Assembly: GCF_002208135.1 (NCBI RefSeq)
Contig: NZ_CP021646.1
Span: 603,501-667,500 of the forward strand
Direction: 5' to 3'
Length of the DNA stretch: 64,000 nt
Source: Pseudoalteromonas piscicida
GTDB lineage: Bacteria; Pseudomonadota; Gammaproteobacteria; Enterobacterales; Alteromonadaceae
A program made the position numbers and the translations under genes. This document shows, in pieces, positions 9,624 to 18,949 of the stretch (position 1 is its first letter; each line of letters begins with the position of its first letter). The notes below the pieces were generated by a model, which was given only the letters and a program-made list of their open reading frames with translations, made no database searches and had not been told where the DNA came from.

Positions 9624-9672
9624 GTTGATTAAGGGGAAATTCAGGTTGATTAAGGGGAAATTCAGGTTGATT
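9624..9672. repeat. 21-bp tandem repeat, 2.3 copies
   Basis: The unit GTTGATTAAGGGGAAATTCAG occurs at 9624-9644 and again, identical, at 9645-9665, followed by a partial third copy GTTGATT. It lies just upstream of the GGDEF-EAL gene, about 70-115 bp before its start codon, where it could overlap the promoter. Confidence 0.9.
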
Positions 9673-9738
9673 GCGGTTTTTCACAACAGCGAAACAAGGT
9701 TTCAGATGAAATTCATTATGCTAAAAAAATATGGTTGC

Positions 9739-9774
9739 GCATTTTTTGAGCTTTAACCGGGCTCAAAAAAATGC
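9739..9774 (-). terminator. Terminator of the M16 protease gene
   Basis: An inverted repeat with arms of the type GCATTTTTTGAGC and GCTCAAAAAAATGC surrounds a short loop. The A/T tracts on both sides give T runs in either direction. It lies 66 bp beyond the minus-strand stop of the protease gene. Confidence 0.65.
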
Positions 9775-9839
9775 ACTAAGTGAGGAAAGTTTTGGTAGTA
9801 AGAGAAGTGCGATAAGCACTCTTTGCTTACGCTAACGCA

Positions 9840-12509
9840 TTAATTACACTTTAAAACCAGCCGTGGAGCATTTGGCTCTAGCATCTTATCTATGTAAACA
9901 AGGATGTCTTCTAATTCTAAGTCGGCCAAAGCCTGGATTAATCTTTGTTGCATATCAAATTGGTGGAAGTCATTGGTGATTGAAATCCATAAACGCTGCG
10001 CCCTTAGCCTCAAGTTTTTGTCTTGCTCAGAAATATGTAGCAACAAGCTTTCTTTCGAACGCTGCCAACTTACCTCATCGAACTGATGCAACTGCTTGGC
10101 AAACTGTTTAAGGAATCTGTTATGTCGTGCAAGTAGGTGTTTACTGTCAAAATTGGGCGATTGAATATAAAAGGCAATACCCGCACGGGTGTTGAATGGC
10201 GCATATCCAGCGCCAACCAAATAACCGAGCTGTTCCCTCGTTCTTAATTGTTCAAAATAATCTTGATTAATGAGGTTATTAATCGCCATCATGGTGACTT
10301 TTTCTTCAACAGAATCGGTACGTGATTGAAAATATTCAATGAAGGCATAATCACTGCCTTCGCGCTCAATATTGTCTTCCGTCAGTCTCGTTAACTCGTT
10401 TAGTGGACGTTTCAAATCTTCTAGAATTTCGCTGTTAGAAAACAGTCCGTGTACTGATGTTTTTAATTTCTCGGCATGTTTTAACTGCCAGTTGCCATGC
10501 ATGAAAGCTTTGACGTGAATTGCTGAAAAAAACTGCTTTCGAAATAGTTGAAATTCGTTAAAGCTGGCACTTTTGAGCGCACAGGCTAAATCTTCAGGGC
10601 TAGGGTTCCATGGCATCAAGTGTGCGCCAAGTCGGCTAAATAGTTCGCTAACTGGCTTATTCTTATTGTGATTTTTCCAATGGCGAATAAGTTGCTTTTT
10701 GTATTCTGCAAAGCGAGCTGCATGAATTGGTTGGTTCAGTAGTGCCTCTACAAGCTCTAACACCAAGGTGATTTGATTACCAGTAAGTCCTGCGGTATGA
10801 AGCGTTAAGCCACCTTGATGAGAATTAATATGGTAACTAAGGCCAGCCAATTCTGCGCTATAAAAACGCTCTGCGACTGCATCCATAAAGAGATCGGCAA
10901 ACAGGCGAGATAGTGCCATATGCTTGTGACAGGTGACGGATGGGGCTGAATCTATTTCGAGATAAAAGTGCCCTTTGGTCACTCTAAAAGTCAAATCCTG
11001 TTTAAACCAAAACTCAAACCCAGGCTGATCAGCTAAACGGATCGGTGTATCTTGATCGTCCTCAACATCATGAAGTGGATTCTTCGCACTCAGGTAAGGG
11101 TTAATTAAAGGCAGTGACATTTGCGGTAATGGCATATGCACATTATAGAGTGACTCAATCCAATCCTTTGCTATCGGCGAGACACTGTATGGCGTGTTAT
11201 ACCACTTGGCCTTTTTACTTACCTCAACATGAGGGTGGATGAGCACGAGGCGCATGTTGGTTGGGCACAAATGCATCAGTAGTTTTTCGTGCTGCTCTTG
11301 AGAAAAACCATCCATGCGATAATCACCATAGAGAAAATCTTCTTCCTCATAGTGGTGCATATTAACGCTGATTGAATTTACCCAGTCTAACATACGGCCG
11401 ACTTCTTGGTTATCAAACGCGATATCCAGCAAAGTACTTTTGTCTTGATATAGGCGTGGTAGTGCGGCGGTATTTTGCTTAATTAATGCCAAGTACTCGA
11501 ACAGCATTTCCACTATGTCTTCATAGTATTCAATCCCTTCATCGGTAAGAGCAAAGCTGATGTTAAAATCTCTGAAGTTACTGCCAGTGATCCCACCTCC
11601 GGCTGATAGTGCATTGATCCAACCTTGTGACTTGAGGATAGAATACAGCGAGCCTTTACCTTCATACCCTAATAAATGAGCTAAAAAGCTCACACTTTTA
11701 TGACGGTATAAATCTGTAGGGTTTGGCATGGCAAAACTGACAATGAGTTTTTGCATATGCTTTCGAGGTTTGATCTTTAACTCTAATTGTAAGTCGCATT
11801 CACGATACATTGGGGCCTGTATCGCTGGTTTTTCTTCTTTGGTGCCAATTATTTTCGCAAACGGTAAACAGTAGGATTCCAAGGCGGTCAACGGTTGTGG
11901 TCCGGCAACAACCAGTGTCATCCACTGAGCCTTATAATAATTATTAAAAAATGCGCGTAATTCACTGGCGATATTACCATTACGATCCGCGAGAGTATCC
12001 CGTGTACCAACAGAGAACTTGGCAAACGGATGCTTAGGATTGATGGTTTCTTTATGAACTTGATAGATGCGACGGCCATCATCTTTGATTTTCATCTTAA
12101 ACTCAGCGTCAATCGCCTCTCGTTCTTTTTCTGTGTCGCTATCACTCAATAAAGGAGATACAAAGAATTGGCTAAAACGCGCTAATGCTTCATCTAATCG
12201 TTCGGCGTCACAGTCAAAGTAATAGCTTGAATGCTCAGTACCTGTCCATGCATTGCTCTGGCCACCATACTGACTAATAAATTGAGAAAACCCACCAGAG
12301 TCAGGGTGCTCAACGGTACCAAGAAACAGCATATGTTCTAAAAAGTGTGCCATCCCTTGGCGATCTTCAGGATCGTCAAAATGACCAACATTAACGGTTA
12401 ATGATACGGCGCACTTAGCGGTTGAATCGTCGTTGATCAACAAGACTCTAAGACCATTGTCCAGTGTTAGTAATTGGTACTGCCGACTATCATTATTACT
12501 CAGTTTCAA
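9840..12509 (-). CDS. M16 family (insulinase/pitrilysin-like) zinc metalloprotease
   Basis: The 889-residue protein has the inverted zinc motif HFLEH of M16 peptidases, within QGMAHFLEHMLFLGT near residue 75. The downstream zinc-ligand Glu lies in the usual EREAIDAEF segment. Length and the C-terminal YxYLVGAGYAP-like region (LGYLVGAGYAPFNTRAGIAFYIQS) fit the large pitrilysin/IDE subgroup (M16A). No signal peptide is visible, unlike periplasmic E. coli protease III, so a cytoplasmic role in peptide degradation is inferred. The start is a TTG at 12509 with a weak upstream site; no better start is available downstream without losing conserved strand sequence. Confidence 0.9.
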   Translation of the reverse strand: MKLSNNDSRQYQLLTLDNGLRVLLINDDSTAKCAVSLTVNVGHFDDPEDRQGMAHFLEHMLFLGTVEHPDSGGFSQFISQYGGQSNAWTGTEHSSYYFDCDAERLDEALARFSQFFVSPLLSDSDTEKEREAIDAEFKMKIKDDGRRIYQVHKETINPKHPFAKFSVGTRDTLADRNGNIASELRAFFNNYYKAQWMTLVVAGPQPLTALESYCLPFAKIIGTKEEKPAIQAPMYRECDLQLELKIKPRKHMQKLIVSFAMPNPTDLYRHKSVSFLAHLLGYEGKGSLYSILKSQGWINALSAGGGITGSNFRDFNISFALTDEGIEYYEDIVEMLFEYLALIKQNTAALPRLYQDKSTLLDIAFDNQEVGRMLDWVNSISVNMHHYEEEDFLYGDYRMDGFSQEQHEKLLMHLCPTNMRLVLIHPHVEVSKKAKWYNTPYSVSPIAKDWIESLYNVHMPLPQMSLPLINPYLSAKNPLHDVEDDQDTPIRLADQPGFEFWFKQDLTFRVTKGHFYLEIDSAPSVTCHKHMALSRLFADLFMDAVAERFYSAELAGLSYHINSHQGGLTLHTAGLTGNQITLVLELVEALLNQPIHAARFAEYKKQLIRHWKNHNKNKPVSELFSRLGAHLMPWNPSPEDLACALKSASFNEFQLFRKQFFSAIHVKAFMHGNWQLKHAEKLKTSVHGLFSNSEILEDLKRPLNELTRLTEDNIEREGSDYAFIEYFQSRTDSVEEKVTMMAINNLINQDYFEQLRTREQLGYLVGAGYAPFNTRAGIAFYIQSPNFDSKHLLARHNRFLKQFAKQLHQFDEVSWQRSKESLLLHISEQDKNLRLRAQRLWISITNDFHQFDMQQRLIQALADLELEDILVYIDKMLEPNAPRLVLKCN

Positions 12510-12796
12510 TATGCTGCTGCCGATAAATTAGTTAAAAGATAATTGAAGGTAATTAGAATTTCATTTCATGTTAATCCTTCATTTGTTTTAATATAGCGAA
12601 CAAACCAGTGAGATAGCTACCGGTTTAGAAGAAAATAATACCAAGCTGCATATATGAGTAGTCAGCAAGTATAAGATCCTAGGTTGTGAGTGGCGCAGTA
12701 GGGAAAGGCCATTAGCGACAATAGGTTAAACGTGGATCTCATCAGGCATAAGCACGTATATATGTAGAGTGATATAAACAGAAGGTGCTGAACAGT

Positions 12797-13258
12797 ATGA
12801 AGACTATCTTAATTATGCGTCATGGCGAAGCTGAGCCTATGCAAGCCGAAGATGCAAGCAGAAACTTAACCGAACAGGGGTTGCAACAAGCTAAGGATGT
12901 AGGTGAATGGTTGAAACAATATTTTGAGATAGACGCAGCGCTTGTGAGTCCTTTCGTCAGAGCACAACAAACAGCGGAGCAAGTGCTTGCGCTGCAAAAT
13001 CCCAAATTTGTTGAAACCTGTTCAGACATAGTACCGAGTGGCTCAGCACACACAGCTATTGATTATCTAGAAACGCTTATCTCTATGTATCCAGAACATC
13101 AAACCTGGATTTTGGTTGCACATATGCCGATAGTCAGCTATTTGGTAGATCGTTTGTGCCCTGATACGATGCCTATCTTCTCGACTGCCGCTGTCGCTAT
13201 TATTGAATACAATGAACAGACTGGCCGTGCCGAATTCACATCGATGCAATTACCTTAA
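12797..13258 (+). CDS. sixA: Phosphohistidine phosphatase SixA
   Basis: This small histidine phosphatase has the RHG signature at the N terminus (ILIMRHGEAEP), a second basic motif SPFVRAQQTAEQ and the C-terminal catalytic VAHMPIV. SixA removes phosphate from histidine phosphotransfer domains (ArcB in E. coli; PTS proteins have also been reported). I start at the ATG at 12797, because the AGAAGG ribosome site at 12780-12785 is correctly spaced for it and overlaps the alternative upstream GTG. The length is 153 residues, normal for the family. It is monocistronic. Confidence 0.9.
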   Translation: MKTILIMRHGEAEPMQAEDASRNLTEQGLQQAKDVGEWLKQYFEIDAALVSPFVRAQQTAEQVLALQNPKFVETCSDIVPSGSAHTAIDYLETLISMYPEHQTWILVAHMPIVSYLVDRLCPDTMPIFSTAAVAIIEYNEQTGRAEFTSMQLP

Positions 13259-13814
13259 GCCTTCCAATTAATAATTAATATAGAAAGACTAAAACCTCCC
13301 CTTAATCGGTCTAATGTCCTCTTTTTAATTTCTATTGAACTTTATCATTACACTGGTGTCATATCATCGGCATTGCAATCACGATTTTCGATATGATCGA
13401 TACGTTTGTTTGGGCGCAAATTGTATTGTTCAGGTAACCGACACAGTTTCGACCACTGTGTCATGGTTCTGTTATCGGTAAAGTTGGTTTTTAGAACTTA
13501 TATCGTTATAAGTTTAAAGGACAATTGTCCGCTTTTTTGTGTTTTTTGTTGCTAAATGTTGTGAACTTTCAGCTAACGTCGCTGAAAGTTGCGAAAAAAT
13601 TGATTTTTTAGTTCGGTTTATAAAGCAAAGTAGAATTTACCTGCTATAATTACCGCCGTCTCGTTCAGCCTTGCAAAGTTGTATCGCACTCTCAACTGTA
13701 AGGTCCGCGTTATCATATTCAAATCGCGAAAAATTGAACGTTCACGCCTAAGTGAAACGGCGCCCAAATTTTAAACCGTTGAACAAAGAGTGCACTAAAA
13801 GGTCGAAAACCAAC
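13259..13814. other. Leader region of the TonB receptor gene with several stem-loops
   Basis: There is no gene here. The stretch contains a hairpin at 13440-13462 (GACACAGT arms), a 12-bp palindrome at 13519-13530, a 10-bp-stem hairpin at 13564-13590 (AACTTTCAGC arms) and an extended -10 promoter near 13645. The leader after that promoter is about 160 nt and contains further short inverted repeats, for example around 13735-13744. Confidence 0.55.
13642..13650 (+). promoter_or_regulatory. Extended -10 promoter, candidate for the TonB receptor gene
   Basis: The sequence TGCTATAAT is a consensus extended -10 element (TGn + TATAAT). A -35 box at the right distance is poor, as is common for extended -10 promoters. 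It would give a leader of roughly 160 nt before the ATG at 13815. Confidence 0.5.
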
Positions 13815-16118
13815 ATGAAAGCAATGAAAAGATCTACGTTAGCTACCCTTATTAATGCTACGTTGTTCTCTGCTGTGGCAGGTACTTCATTTTCTTCACT
13901 TGCTGAGGAAGAGCAAGCCAAAAAAAATCAACTAGAAGTTATTCAAATCACCGCTCGTAAACGTGTTGAAAACGCGCAGGAAGTGCCTGTGTCTGTGTCA
14001 GCGCTTCAAGGTGATAACTTGAATGCTTACAGCTCAGCGGGTATGGACATTCGCTTTATGAATGCGAAGATCCCAAGTTTATCGGTAGAATCTTCGTTTG
14101 GTCGTACTTTCCCACGTTTTTACGTACGTGGATTAGGTAACACTGACTTCGATCTAAATGCTTCTCAACCTGTATCTTTGGTTGTTGATGAAGTGGTTCA
14201 AGAAAACCCTATTCTAAAAGGCTTCCCTGTATTTGATATTTCACGTATTGAAGTATTACGAGGTCCTCAGGGCACGCTATTCGGTCGCAACACGCCAGCA
14301 GGTCTTGTTAAATTTGACACGGTGAAACCAAGCCAAGAGTTTGATGGCTATGCTGCTGTTTCTTATGGTAGCCGCGGTGCGGTAGACTTTGAAGGCGCAG
14401 TAGGCGGCTCAGTAACTGACCGTGTATCAACGCGTATTTCTGCATTGTGGCAGGAACAAGAAGATTATATCGATGTAAAAGCACCAGGCTTCGAAAAAGA
14501 AGATTCTCTAGGTGGTTACAGCGAGCAAGCCGTTCGTGTTCAATTCCTATATGAAGGCGATGATTTTAACGGCCTACTTAACTATCACTACCGTGATTTA
14601 GATGGTCGTCCAATTGCATTTCGTGCGAATCTAATCGAGAAAGGCACAAACAATATCAATCCATTGTACGACAACGATGTGGTTTATCACGATGCAGCTT
14701 CTCGTTCAACTCAGCAAGTAGAGACTCAAGGTTTGAGTTTAAAGCTTGAGTGGGACTTACCTGAGCATACAGTAACTTCAATCACGGCTTGGGAAAGTGC
14801 TGAAATCTATTCTCGTGCAGACGTTGATGGTGGTTACGGCCCAAATGATGCTGGCGTTTCAGGCCCAGGTTTGATTATTTTCACTTCTGAAACTGCAGAT
14901 GTTATTCCAGAGCACAACCAGTATACGCAAGAGCTTCGTTTATCTAGTAACTTCTCAGGCGATTATAACTATCAGGTAGGTCTCTTCTTATTTGAAGAAG
15001 ATCTGACGATTGAAAGCTACAGCTTCGATACGAATGGTTATGATGCTGCGTATGCCCAGTATGGCGTGCAAAACGGTTACGCTTACCAAGATCAAGATAC
15101 ATCGGCATGGGCGGTATTCGGCTCTTTTGATTACACCGTATCTGATGATTTAAAAGTAACTGCTGGTCTGCGTTATTCTGACGATGAGAAAGAGTTTTAC
15201 GCTAAGCGTACTAAAAACCCGACACCTTGGAACGGCTCTCCTGACGTACTTGATGGCACCGCTAACCCAAGCGATAGCCACGTAAGCTGGGATTTAAGTG
15301 CCACTTATAAGCTAACTGATGACGTAAACTTGTTTGGTCGTCTTGCTAACGGCTTCCGTGCTCCAAGTGTTCAAGGCCGTATTTTGTTCGGTGATGAAGT
15401 AACTGTTGCTAAGTCAGAAACTACCAACTCGATTGAAGCAGGTATTAAGTCAGACGTACTTGATGGTCAAGGCCGCGTAAACGCGACGGTATTCTACTAT
15501 CAGATGGACGACCAACAGCTAACGGCTGTAGGTGGCGGCTCAAACTTCAACCGTTTAGTGAATGCGGACAAGACTACCGGCTACGGCTTTGAGCTTGATA
15601 CTGAGTGGGTGTTAACGGACGAGCTAAATGCGACGTTTAACCTAAGCTATAACAAAACGGAGTTGGAAGATAAAAACTTAGCTGTTGCGGTTTGTGCGCA
15701 GTGTACGGTCACGGATCCAACCTACATGGTTGAAGGTGCTAACGGCCCAGAAGCCCGTGCAATTTTGGACGGTAATAGCCTACCGCACGCACCTGAGTGG
15801 ATCGCAAACGCAACGCTTCGCTATACAAAAGAGTTAGAGAATGGTGAGTTCTTCGTATATGGTGATATGTCTTACCGTAGCGAGGTCGACTTCTTCTTAT
15901 ACAAATCAGTAGAATTTGAAGGTGAAGCGTTATTTGAAACTGGTATTCGTTCAGGCTATTTGTGGTTCTCTGGTGACAACGAATACGAAGTATCGGCATT
16001 TGTTCGCAACCTATTCGACGAGCAGGTAGTTATTGGTGGTGTAGATTTCAATAACAATACCGGTATGTTGAACCAAGATCGCTTCATTGGTGCTGAATTC
16101 AAAGTGAAATTCTTCTAA
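13815..16118 (+). CDS. TonB-dependent outer-membrane receptor
   Basis: The protein has 767 residues from the ATG at 13815. That start gives a normal signal peptide (MKAMKRSTLATLINATLFSA..., cleavage near SLA/EEE); a GTG 63 bp upstream would add a hydrophilic extension. After a TonB-box-like LEVIQITA comes the plug domain (EVPVSVSALQ, FYVRGLGN, VLRGPQGTLFGRNTPAG), then a 22-strand barrel ending in aromatic F-F at the C terminus. The plug is of the type common in Alteromonadales and sphingomonads. The ligand (siderophore, vitamin or glycan) cannot be deduced, as no transport or catabolic genes adjoin. A strong terminator follows. Confidence 0.9.
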   Translation: MKAMKRSTLATLINATLFSAVAGTSFSSLAEEEQAKKNQLEVIQITARKRVENAQEVPVSVSALQGDNLNAYSSAGMDIRFMNAKIPSLSVESSFGRTFPRFYVRGLGNTDFDLNASQPVSLVVDEVVQENPILKGFPVFDISRIEVLRGPQGTLFGRNTPAGLVKFDTVKPSQEFDGYAAVSYGSRGAVDFEGAVGGSVTDRVSTRISALWQEQEDYIDVKAPGFEKEDSLGGYSEQAVRVQFLYEGDDFNGLLNYHYRDLDGRPIAFRANLIEKGTNNINPLYDNDVVYHDAASRSTQQVETQGLSLKLEWDLPEHTVTSITAWESAEIYSRADVDGGYGPNDAGVSGPGLIIFTSETADVIPEHNQYTQELRLSSNFSGDYNYQVGLFLFEEDLTIESYSFDTNGYDAAYAQYGVQNGYAYQDQDTSAWAVFGSFDYTVSDDLKVTAGLRYSDDEKEFYAKRTKNPTPWNGSPDVLDGTANPSDSHVSWDLSATYKLTDDVNLFGRLANGFRAPSVQGRILFGDEVTVAKSETTNSIEAGIKSDVLDGQGRVNATVFYYQMDDQQLTAVGGGSNFNRLVNADKTTGYGFELDTEWVLTDELNATFNLSYNKTELEDKNLAVAVCAQCTVTDPTYMVEGANGPEARAILDGNSLPHAPEWIANATLRYTKELENGEFFVYGDMSYRSEVDFFLYKSVEFEGEALFETGIRSGYLWFSGDNEYEVSAFVRNLFDEQVVIGGVDFNNNTGMLNQDRFIGAEFKVKFF

Positions 16119-16149
16119 TTCACGCTACAGTGACTATAATAGCGTAACT

Positions 16150-16174
16150 AAAGCCCGCATTAAGCGGGCTTTTT
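16150..16174 (+). terminator. Rho-independent terminator of the TonB receptor gene
   Basis: A 9-bp GC-rich stem (AAAGCCCGC, loop ATTA, GCGGGCTTT) is followed by a T run, 32 bp after the stop codon. Confidence 0.92.
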
Positions 16175-16201
16175 AATGAAATTTTTATGTTAGGAGTGAA
16201 T

Positions 16202-16501
16202 ATGTCAGGTTTTTGGAATTATCGAGTGATATATTGTGAAGCAACAAAAGACGAAGCGGCTTTATATCAAATCCATGAAGTGGAATATAACTTAAATGGT
16301 AAGGTAACGAATTGGTCTGAAACAGGTGCTGCACCATTTGGGCGTACGTTGGAAGAGTTACAAGCGGACGCAGATAGGCTAAAGTCAGCTTTCGATAAGC
16401 CAATTTTAAAAGTGATTAGACAGCAGCGAGGCTATACATTAGTTGAAGTTGATAGCGGTGAAGAAGCCACCGCTGAGCCACCTGCAGGGATCAACGGTTA
16501 A
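16202..16501 (+). CDS. Small conserved hypothetical protein (WNYRVI / IHEVEYN type)
   Basis: A 99-residue soluble protein. I start at the ATG at 16202, which has an ideal TAGGAG site 6 nt upstream; an ATG 15 bp earlier has none. It begins MSGFWNYRVIYCEATKDE, then LYQIHEVEYNLNGKVTNWSE, and ends in an acidic tail. I recognise the WNYRV...IHEVYY-like pattern as a recurrent uncharacterised family, but no function is known to me. It sits 27 bp before the HAD phosphatase gene and is probably cotranscribed with it. Confidence 0.75.
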   Translation: MSGFWNYRVIYCEATKDEAALYQIHEVEYNLNGKVTNWSETGAAPFGRTLEELQADADRLKSAFDKPILKVIRQQRGYTLVEVDSGEEATAEPPAGING

Positions 16502-16528
16502 TTAATACAACCAAATTAAGGAGTGTAA

Positions 16529-17182
16529 ATGCGTTTTCAGGCTGTTTTATTTGACTTTGACGGTACATTAGTTGATTCAGAAGCACTCCATTATCAAAGT
16601 TGGATGAAGGTGTTAGCCCCGTATCAAATTGATTATACGGAGCATGACTTTTGTGATGAATTCTCGGGTGTGCCAACACTCGAAGCCGCGCGTATACTGA
16701 AAGAAAGACACCAACTTGCGTCTTCTGCTCGCGATTTATGTGATGAAAAAAATGTCGTCTTTGTCTCAACTGCCGCTGAAGTACTCCCCAGATTAATGTA
16801 TTTTGCAACGCAAGTGGTTGAACTAACCTCAAAGCGCTGTCCAATTGCACTCGTGACAGGAAGTAGTAGAGCAGAAGCACTTCCAGTTTTACGGCATTAT
16901 CAGTTATTAGAGTTATTCTCTGTTATTGTGTGCAAAGATGATGTCGAACAGCCAAAGCCTCATCCAGAACCTTATCGCAAAGCGCTCGCCGCGCTAGACA
17001 TTGCGCCACACGAAGCCGTGGCAATAGAAGACACCTGCACAGGGTTAACTTCGGCCAAAGAAGCGGGGTTAACCGCGGTTGTCGTGCCAAATATGCACTC
17101 TAATAAACAAGATTTAAGTCTTGCCGATCATTCATTTACTGATCTAGAAGCTGTCTTTCAATGGCTGTGCCCTGAAAGGTAA
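16529..17182 (+). CDS. HAD-superfamily phosphatase (beta-phosphoglucomutase-like)
   Basis: The 217-residue protein carries the HAD motifs: FDFDGTLVDSE (nucleophile D9 and acid D11), ALVTGSSR with the motif II Ser/Thr, K-P-HPEPY for the motif III Lys, and AIEDTCTGLTSAKEAG for the metal-binding acid pair. A helical cap lies between motifs I and II, as in subfamily IA phosphatases and beta-phosphoglucomutases. The substrate is unknown. The ribosome site is AAGGAG. It follows the small conserved gene in the same direction. Confidence 0.85.
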   Translation: MRFQAVLFDFDGTLVDSEALHYQSWMKVLAPYQIDYTEHDFCDEFSGVPTLEAARILKERHQLASSARDLCDEKNVVFVSTAAEVLPRLMYFATQVVELTSKRCPIALVTGSSRAEALPVLRHYQLLELFSVIVCKDDVEQPKPHPEPYRKALAALDIAPHEAVAIEDTCTGLTSAKEAGLTAVVVPNMHSNKQDLSLADHSFTDLEAVFQWLCPER

Positions 17183-17376
17183 TGCCAATTGGTATAAACA
17201 GGGGACTGTTAGTCAAAGCTTGTTCGATTTTACAAACGTTGATTCTTGTGTAATCTTTAAGTGTGAAATTTGTTAATTTTTAATATCGGTGAACTTAAAT
17301 AACTTGGGCTCAGCTCCTGCCAACTGGTGTTAGTCCAAGTCGCTGGTATTAACTATCCACTGCAAAGGATTATGCT

Positions 17377-18216
17377 ATGCGATATTTACCATGCTTATTA
17401 TGTCTACTACTGTGTTTTTCCAATTTCCTTTATGGGAATGAAACCCACACAAAAATCCAGCTTGCTTCCGTATATCAAGGCGACGAAGATATTTCTAATT
17501 ACCTTGTTAGTGAAAAATTTGATGGTGTTAGGGCCATTTGGGATGGCTCACAGCTGCGTACGCGTGGCGGTCATTTAATTAAGGCGCCTGACTGGTTTAC
17601 GCAAGGGCTACCTGAGACATGGTTAGACGGCGAGTTGTGGGCTGGGTACAATAACTTCGCTTTTGTGAGCGCGATTGCGAGGCGCCATTTGCCTAACAAT
17701 GAGCACTGGCGTCAAGTGACTTATTATGTATTTGACGCGCCAAATTCTGCAGAGATATTCTCCAAACGTCATGAGCGTTACTTAAGCCTACTAAGCCATA
17801 TTGAGTTATCGCACATTAAACCCGTCAAGCAGCTATCATTTGGCTCCGTTAAGGCGTTAAACGATTATTATCATGCTGTCTTAAAGCGAGGCGGTGAAGG
17901 GGTTATTTTGCATGCTAAAAATGCCAAGCACGAAGATGGAAGAACAACCAACGTATTAAAATACAAGCCGTATCTTGACGACGAAGCCATCGTGATTAAG
18001 CATTTACCCGGTAAGGGAAAGTACCAAGGGATGATGGGATCGCTACTGGTGAGAGATGAACAAGGTATGGAGTTTAAAATTGGCTCGGGGTTTAGCGACG
18101 AAGAGCGCGCATCACCACCACCGATTGGTAGTCAAATTACCTATCGATACCAAGGATATACTAAGTTTGGTAAACCGCGTTTTGCGCGATTTTTAAGAGT
18201 AAGGCCAAAATTATAG
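17377..18216 (+). CDS. Exported ATP-dependent DNA ligase, Lig E type
   Basis: This minimal ligase of 279 residues has an N-terminal signal peptide (YLPCLLCLLLCFSNFLYG). The adenylation motif I is KFDGVR, with nucleophile K47. It also has motif Ia-like TRGGH, motif III-like WLDGELW, motif IV GGEGVILH, and motif V LKYKPY, then a short OB domain (GMEFKIGSGFSDEER) with motif VI missing or reduced. Lig E enzymes seal nicks with ATP and are predicted to work in the periplasm, perhaps on incoming or extracellular DNA. The leader peptide seen here supports export. The gene has its own promoter region and is convergent with efpL. Confidence 0.88.
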   Translation: MRYLPCLLCLLLCFSNFLYGNETHTKIQLASVYQGDEDISNYLVSEKFDGVRAIWDGSQLRTRGGHLIKAPDWFTQGLPETWLDGELWAGYNNFAFVSAIARRHLPNNEHWRQVTYYVFDAPNSAEIFSKRHERYLSLLSHIELSHIKPVKQLSFGSVKALNDYYHAVLKRGGEGVILHAKNAKHEDGRTTNVLKYKPYLDDEAIVIKHLPGKGKYQGMMGSLLVRDEQGMEFKIGSGFSDEERASPPPIGSQITYRYQGYTKFGKPRFARFLRVRPKL

Positions 18217-18256
18217 AAAGCGACTACTGCAAAGAAAGTTTGGGGATTTTTAGACG

Positions 18257-18280
18257 ATAGCGAGCACTACGGCTCGCTAT
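18257..18280. terminator. Bidirectional hairpin between ligase and efpL
   Basis: A 9-bp inverted repeat (ATAGCGAGC / GCTCGCTAT) with a 6-nt loop lies between two convergent stop codons. Confidence 0.65.
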
Positions 18281-18296
18281 CAAAAGTGCAATGGAC

Positions 18297-18866
18297 TTAT
18301 TCTGCACGGCCCATGAACTTAGATTCAGCAGTGTTGATCTTAATTTTGTCACCGCTTGAAATATGCTCAGGAACTTGAACAACAAGGCCAGTCGTTAATG
18401 TCGCAGGCTTTGTTCTAGCGCTAGCAGATGCGCCCTTGATTGAAGGAGAGGTATCTTCAATCACAAGCTCTACGCTTGAAGGTAAGTCGATAGAAACAGG
18501 CATGCCCTGAACCACGACGATAGATAAACCTTTAGTTGATTCATCGATAAACAATAATTGCTCAGCAATAGACTCTTTATTTAGATGGTATGGCGTGTAG
18601 TCTTCATCATCCATAAACACATATTCATCACCATCTACATATGAAAGCATTGCAGGGCGACGGTTAAGATCTGCAAGTGTCAGCATCTCTTCCGCTTTAA
18701 AAGTCTCATCTACTTTAGAGTTATCTACTACATCGTACATACGCATACGGTATAGGCTACCACCAGCGCGACCTTGTGGTACTGAGCGCTCAATGTCACG
18801 AACAATCATTACGCGGCCGTTATACTCGATCGCGGCATGTTTTTTTATTTCACTTGCCTTTGGCAT
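18297..18866 (-). CDS. efpL: Elongation factor P-like protein EfpL (YeiP)
   Basis: The 189-residue protein aligns along its whole length with E. coli Yei[10 protein letters not shown] start, [18 protein letters not shown] tip loop, [18 protein letters not shown], and the C-terminal [17 protein letters not shown] followed by YMGRAE-like FMGRAE. The tip loop lacks the Lys that is modified in canonical EF-P, as expected for EfpL. EfpL helps ribosomes through polyproline and other difficult sequences. The gene stands alone. Confidence 0.95.
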   Translation of the reverse strand: MPKASEIKKHAAIEYNGRVMIVRDIERSVPQGRAGGSLYRMRMYDVVDNSKVDETFKAEEMLTLADLNRRPAMLSYVDGDEYVFMDDEDYTPYHLNKESIAEQLLFIDESTKGLSIVVVQGMPVSIDLPSSVELVIEDTSPSIKGASASARTKPATLTTGLVVQVPEHISSGDKIKINTAESKFMGRAE

Positions 18867-18949
18867 AGCTTAATTCCTAATACAAATAAAGTTGGCACAA
18901 TATAATCATTTTTCGGCTTTTTGGCGAGTTTCAAAACTCATTCTGAGCC

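Noticed and set aside
17186..17198. Half of the MITE end (CCAATTGGTAT-like) after the HAD gene
   Set aside because: Only about 12 bp match one terminal repeat and no second end is seen, so a remnant cannot be told from chance.
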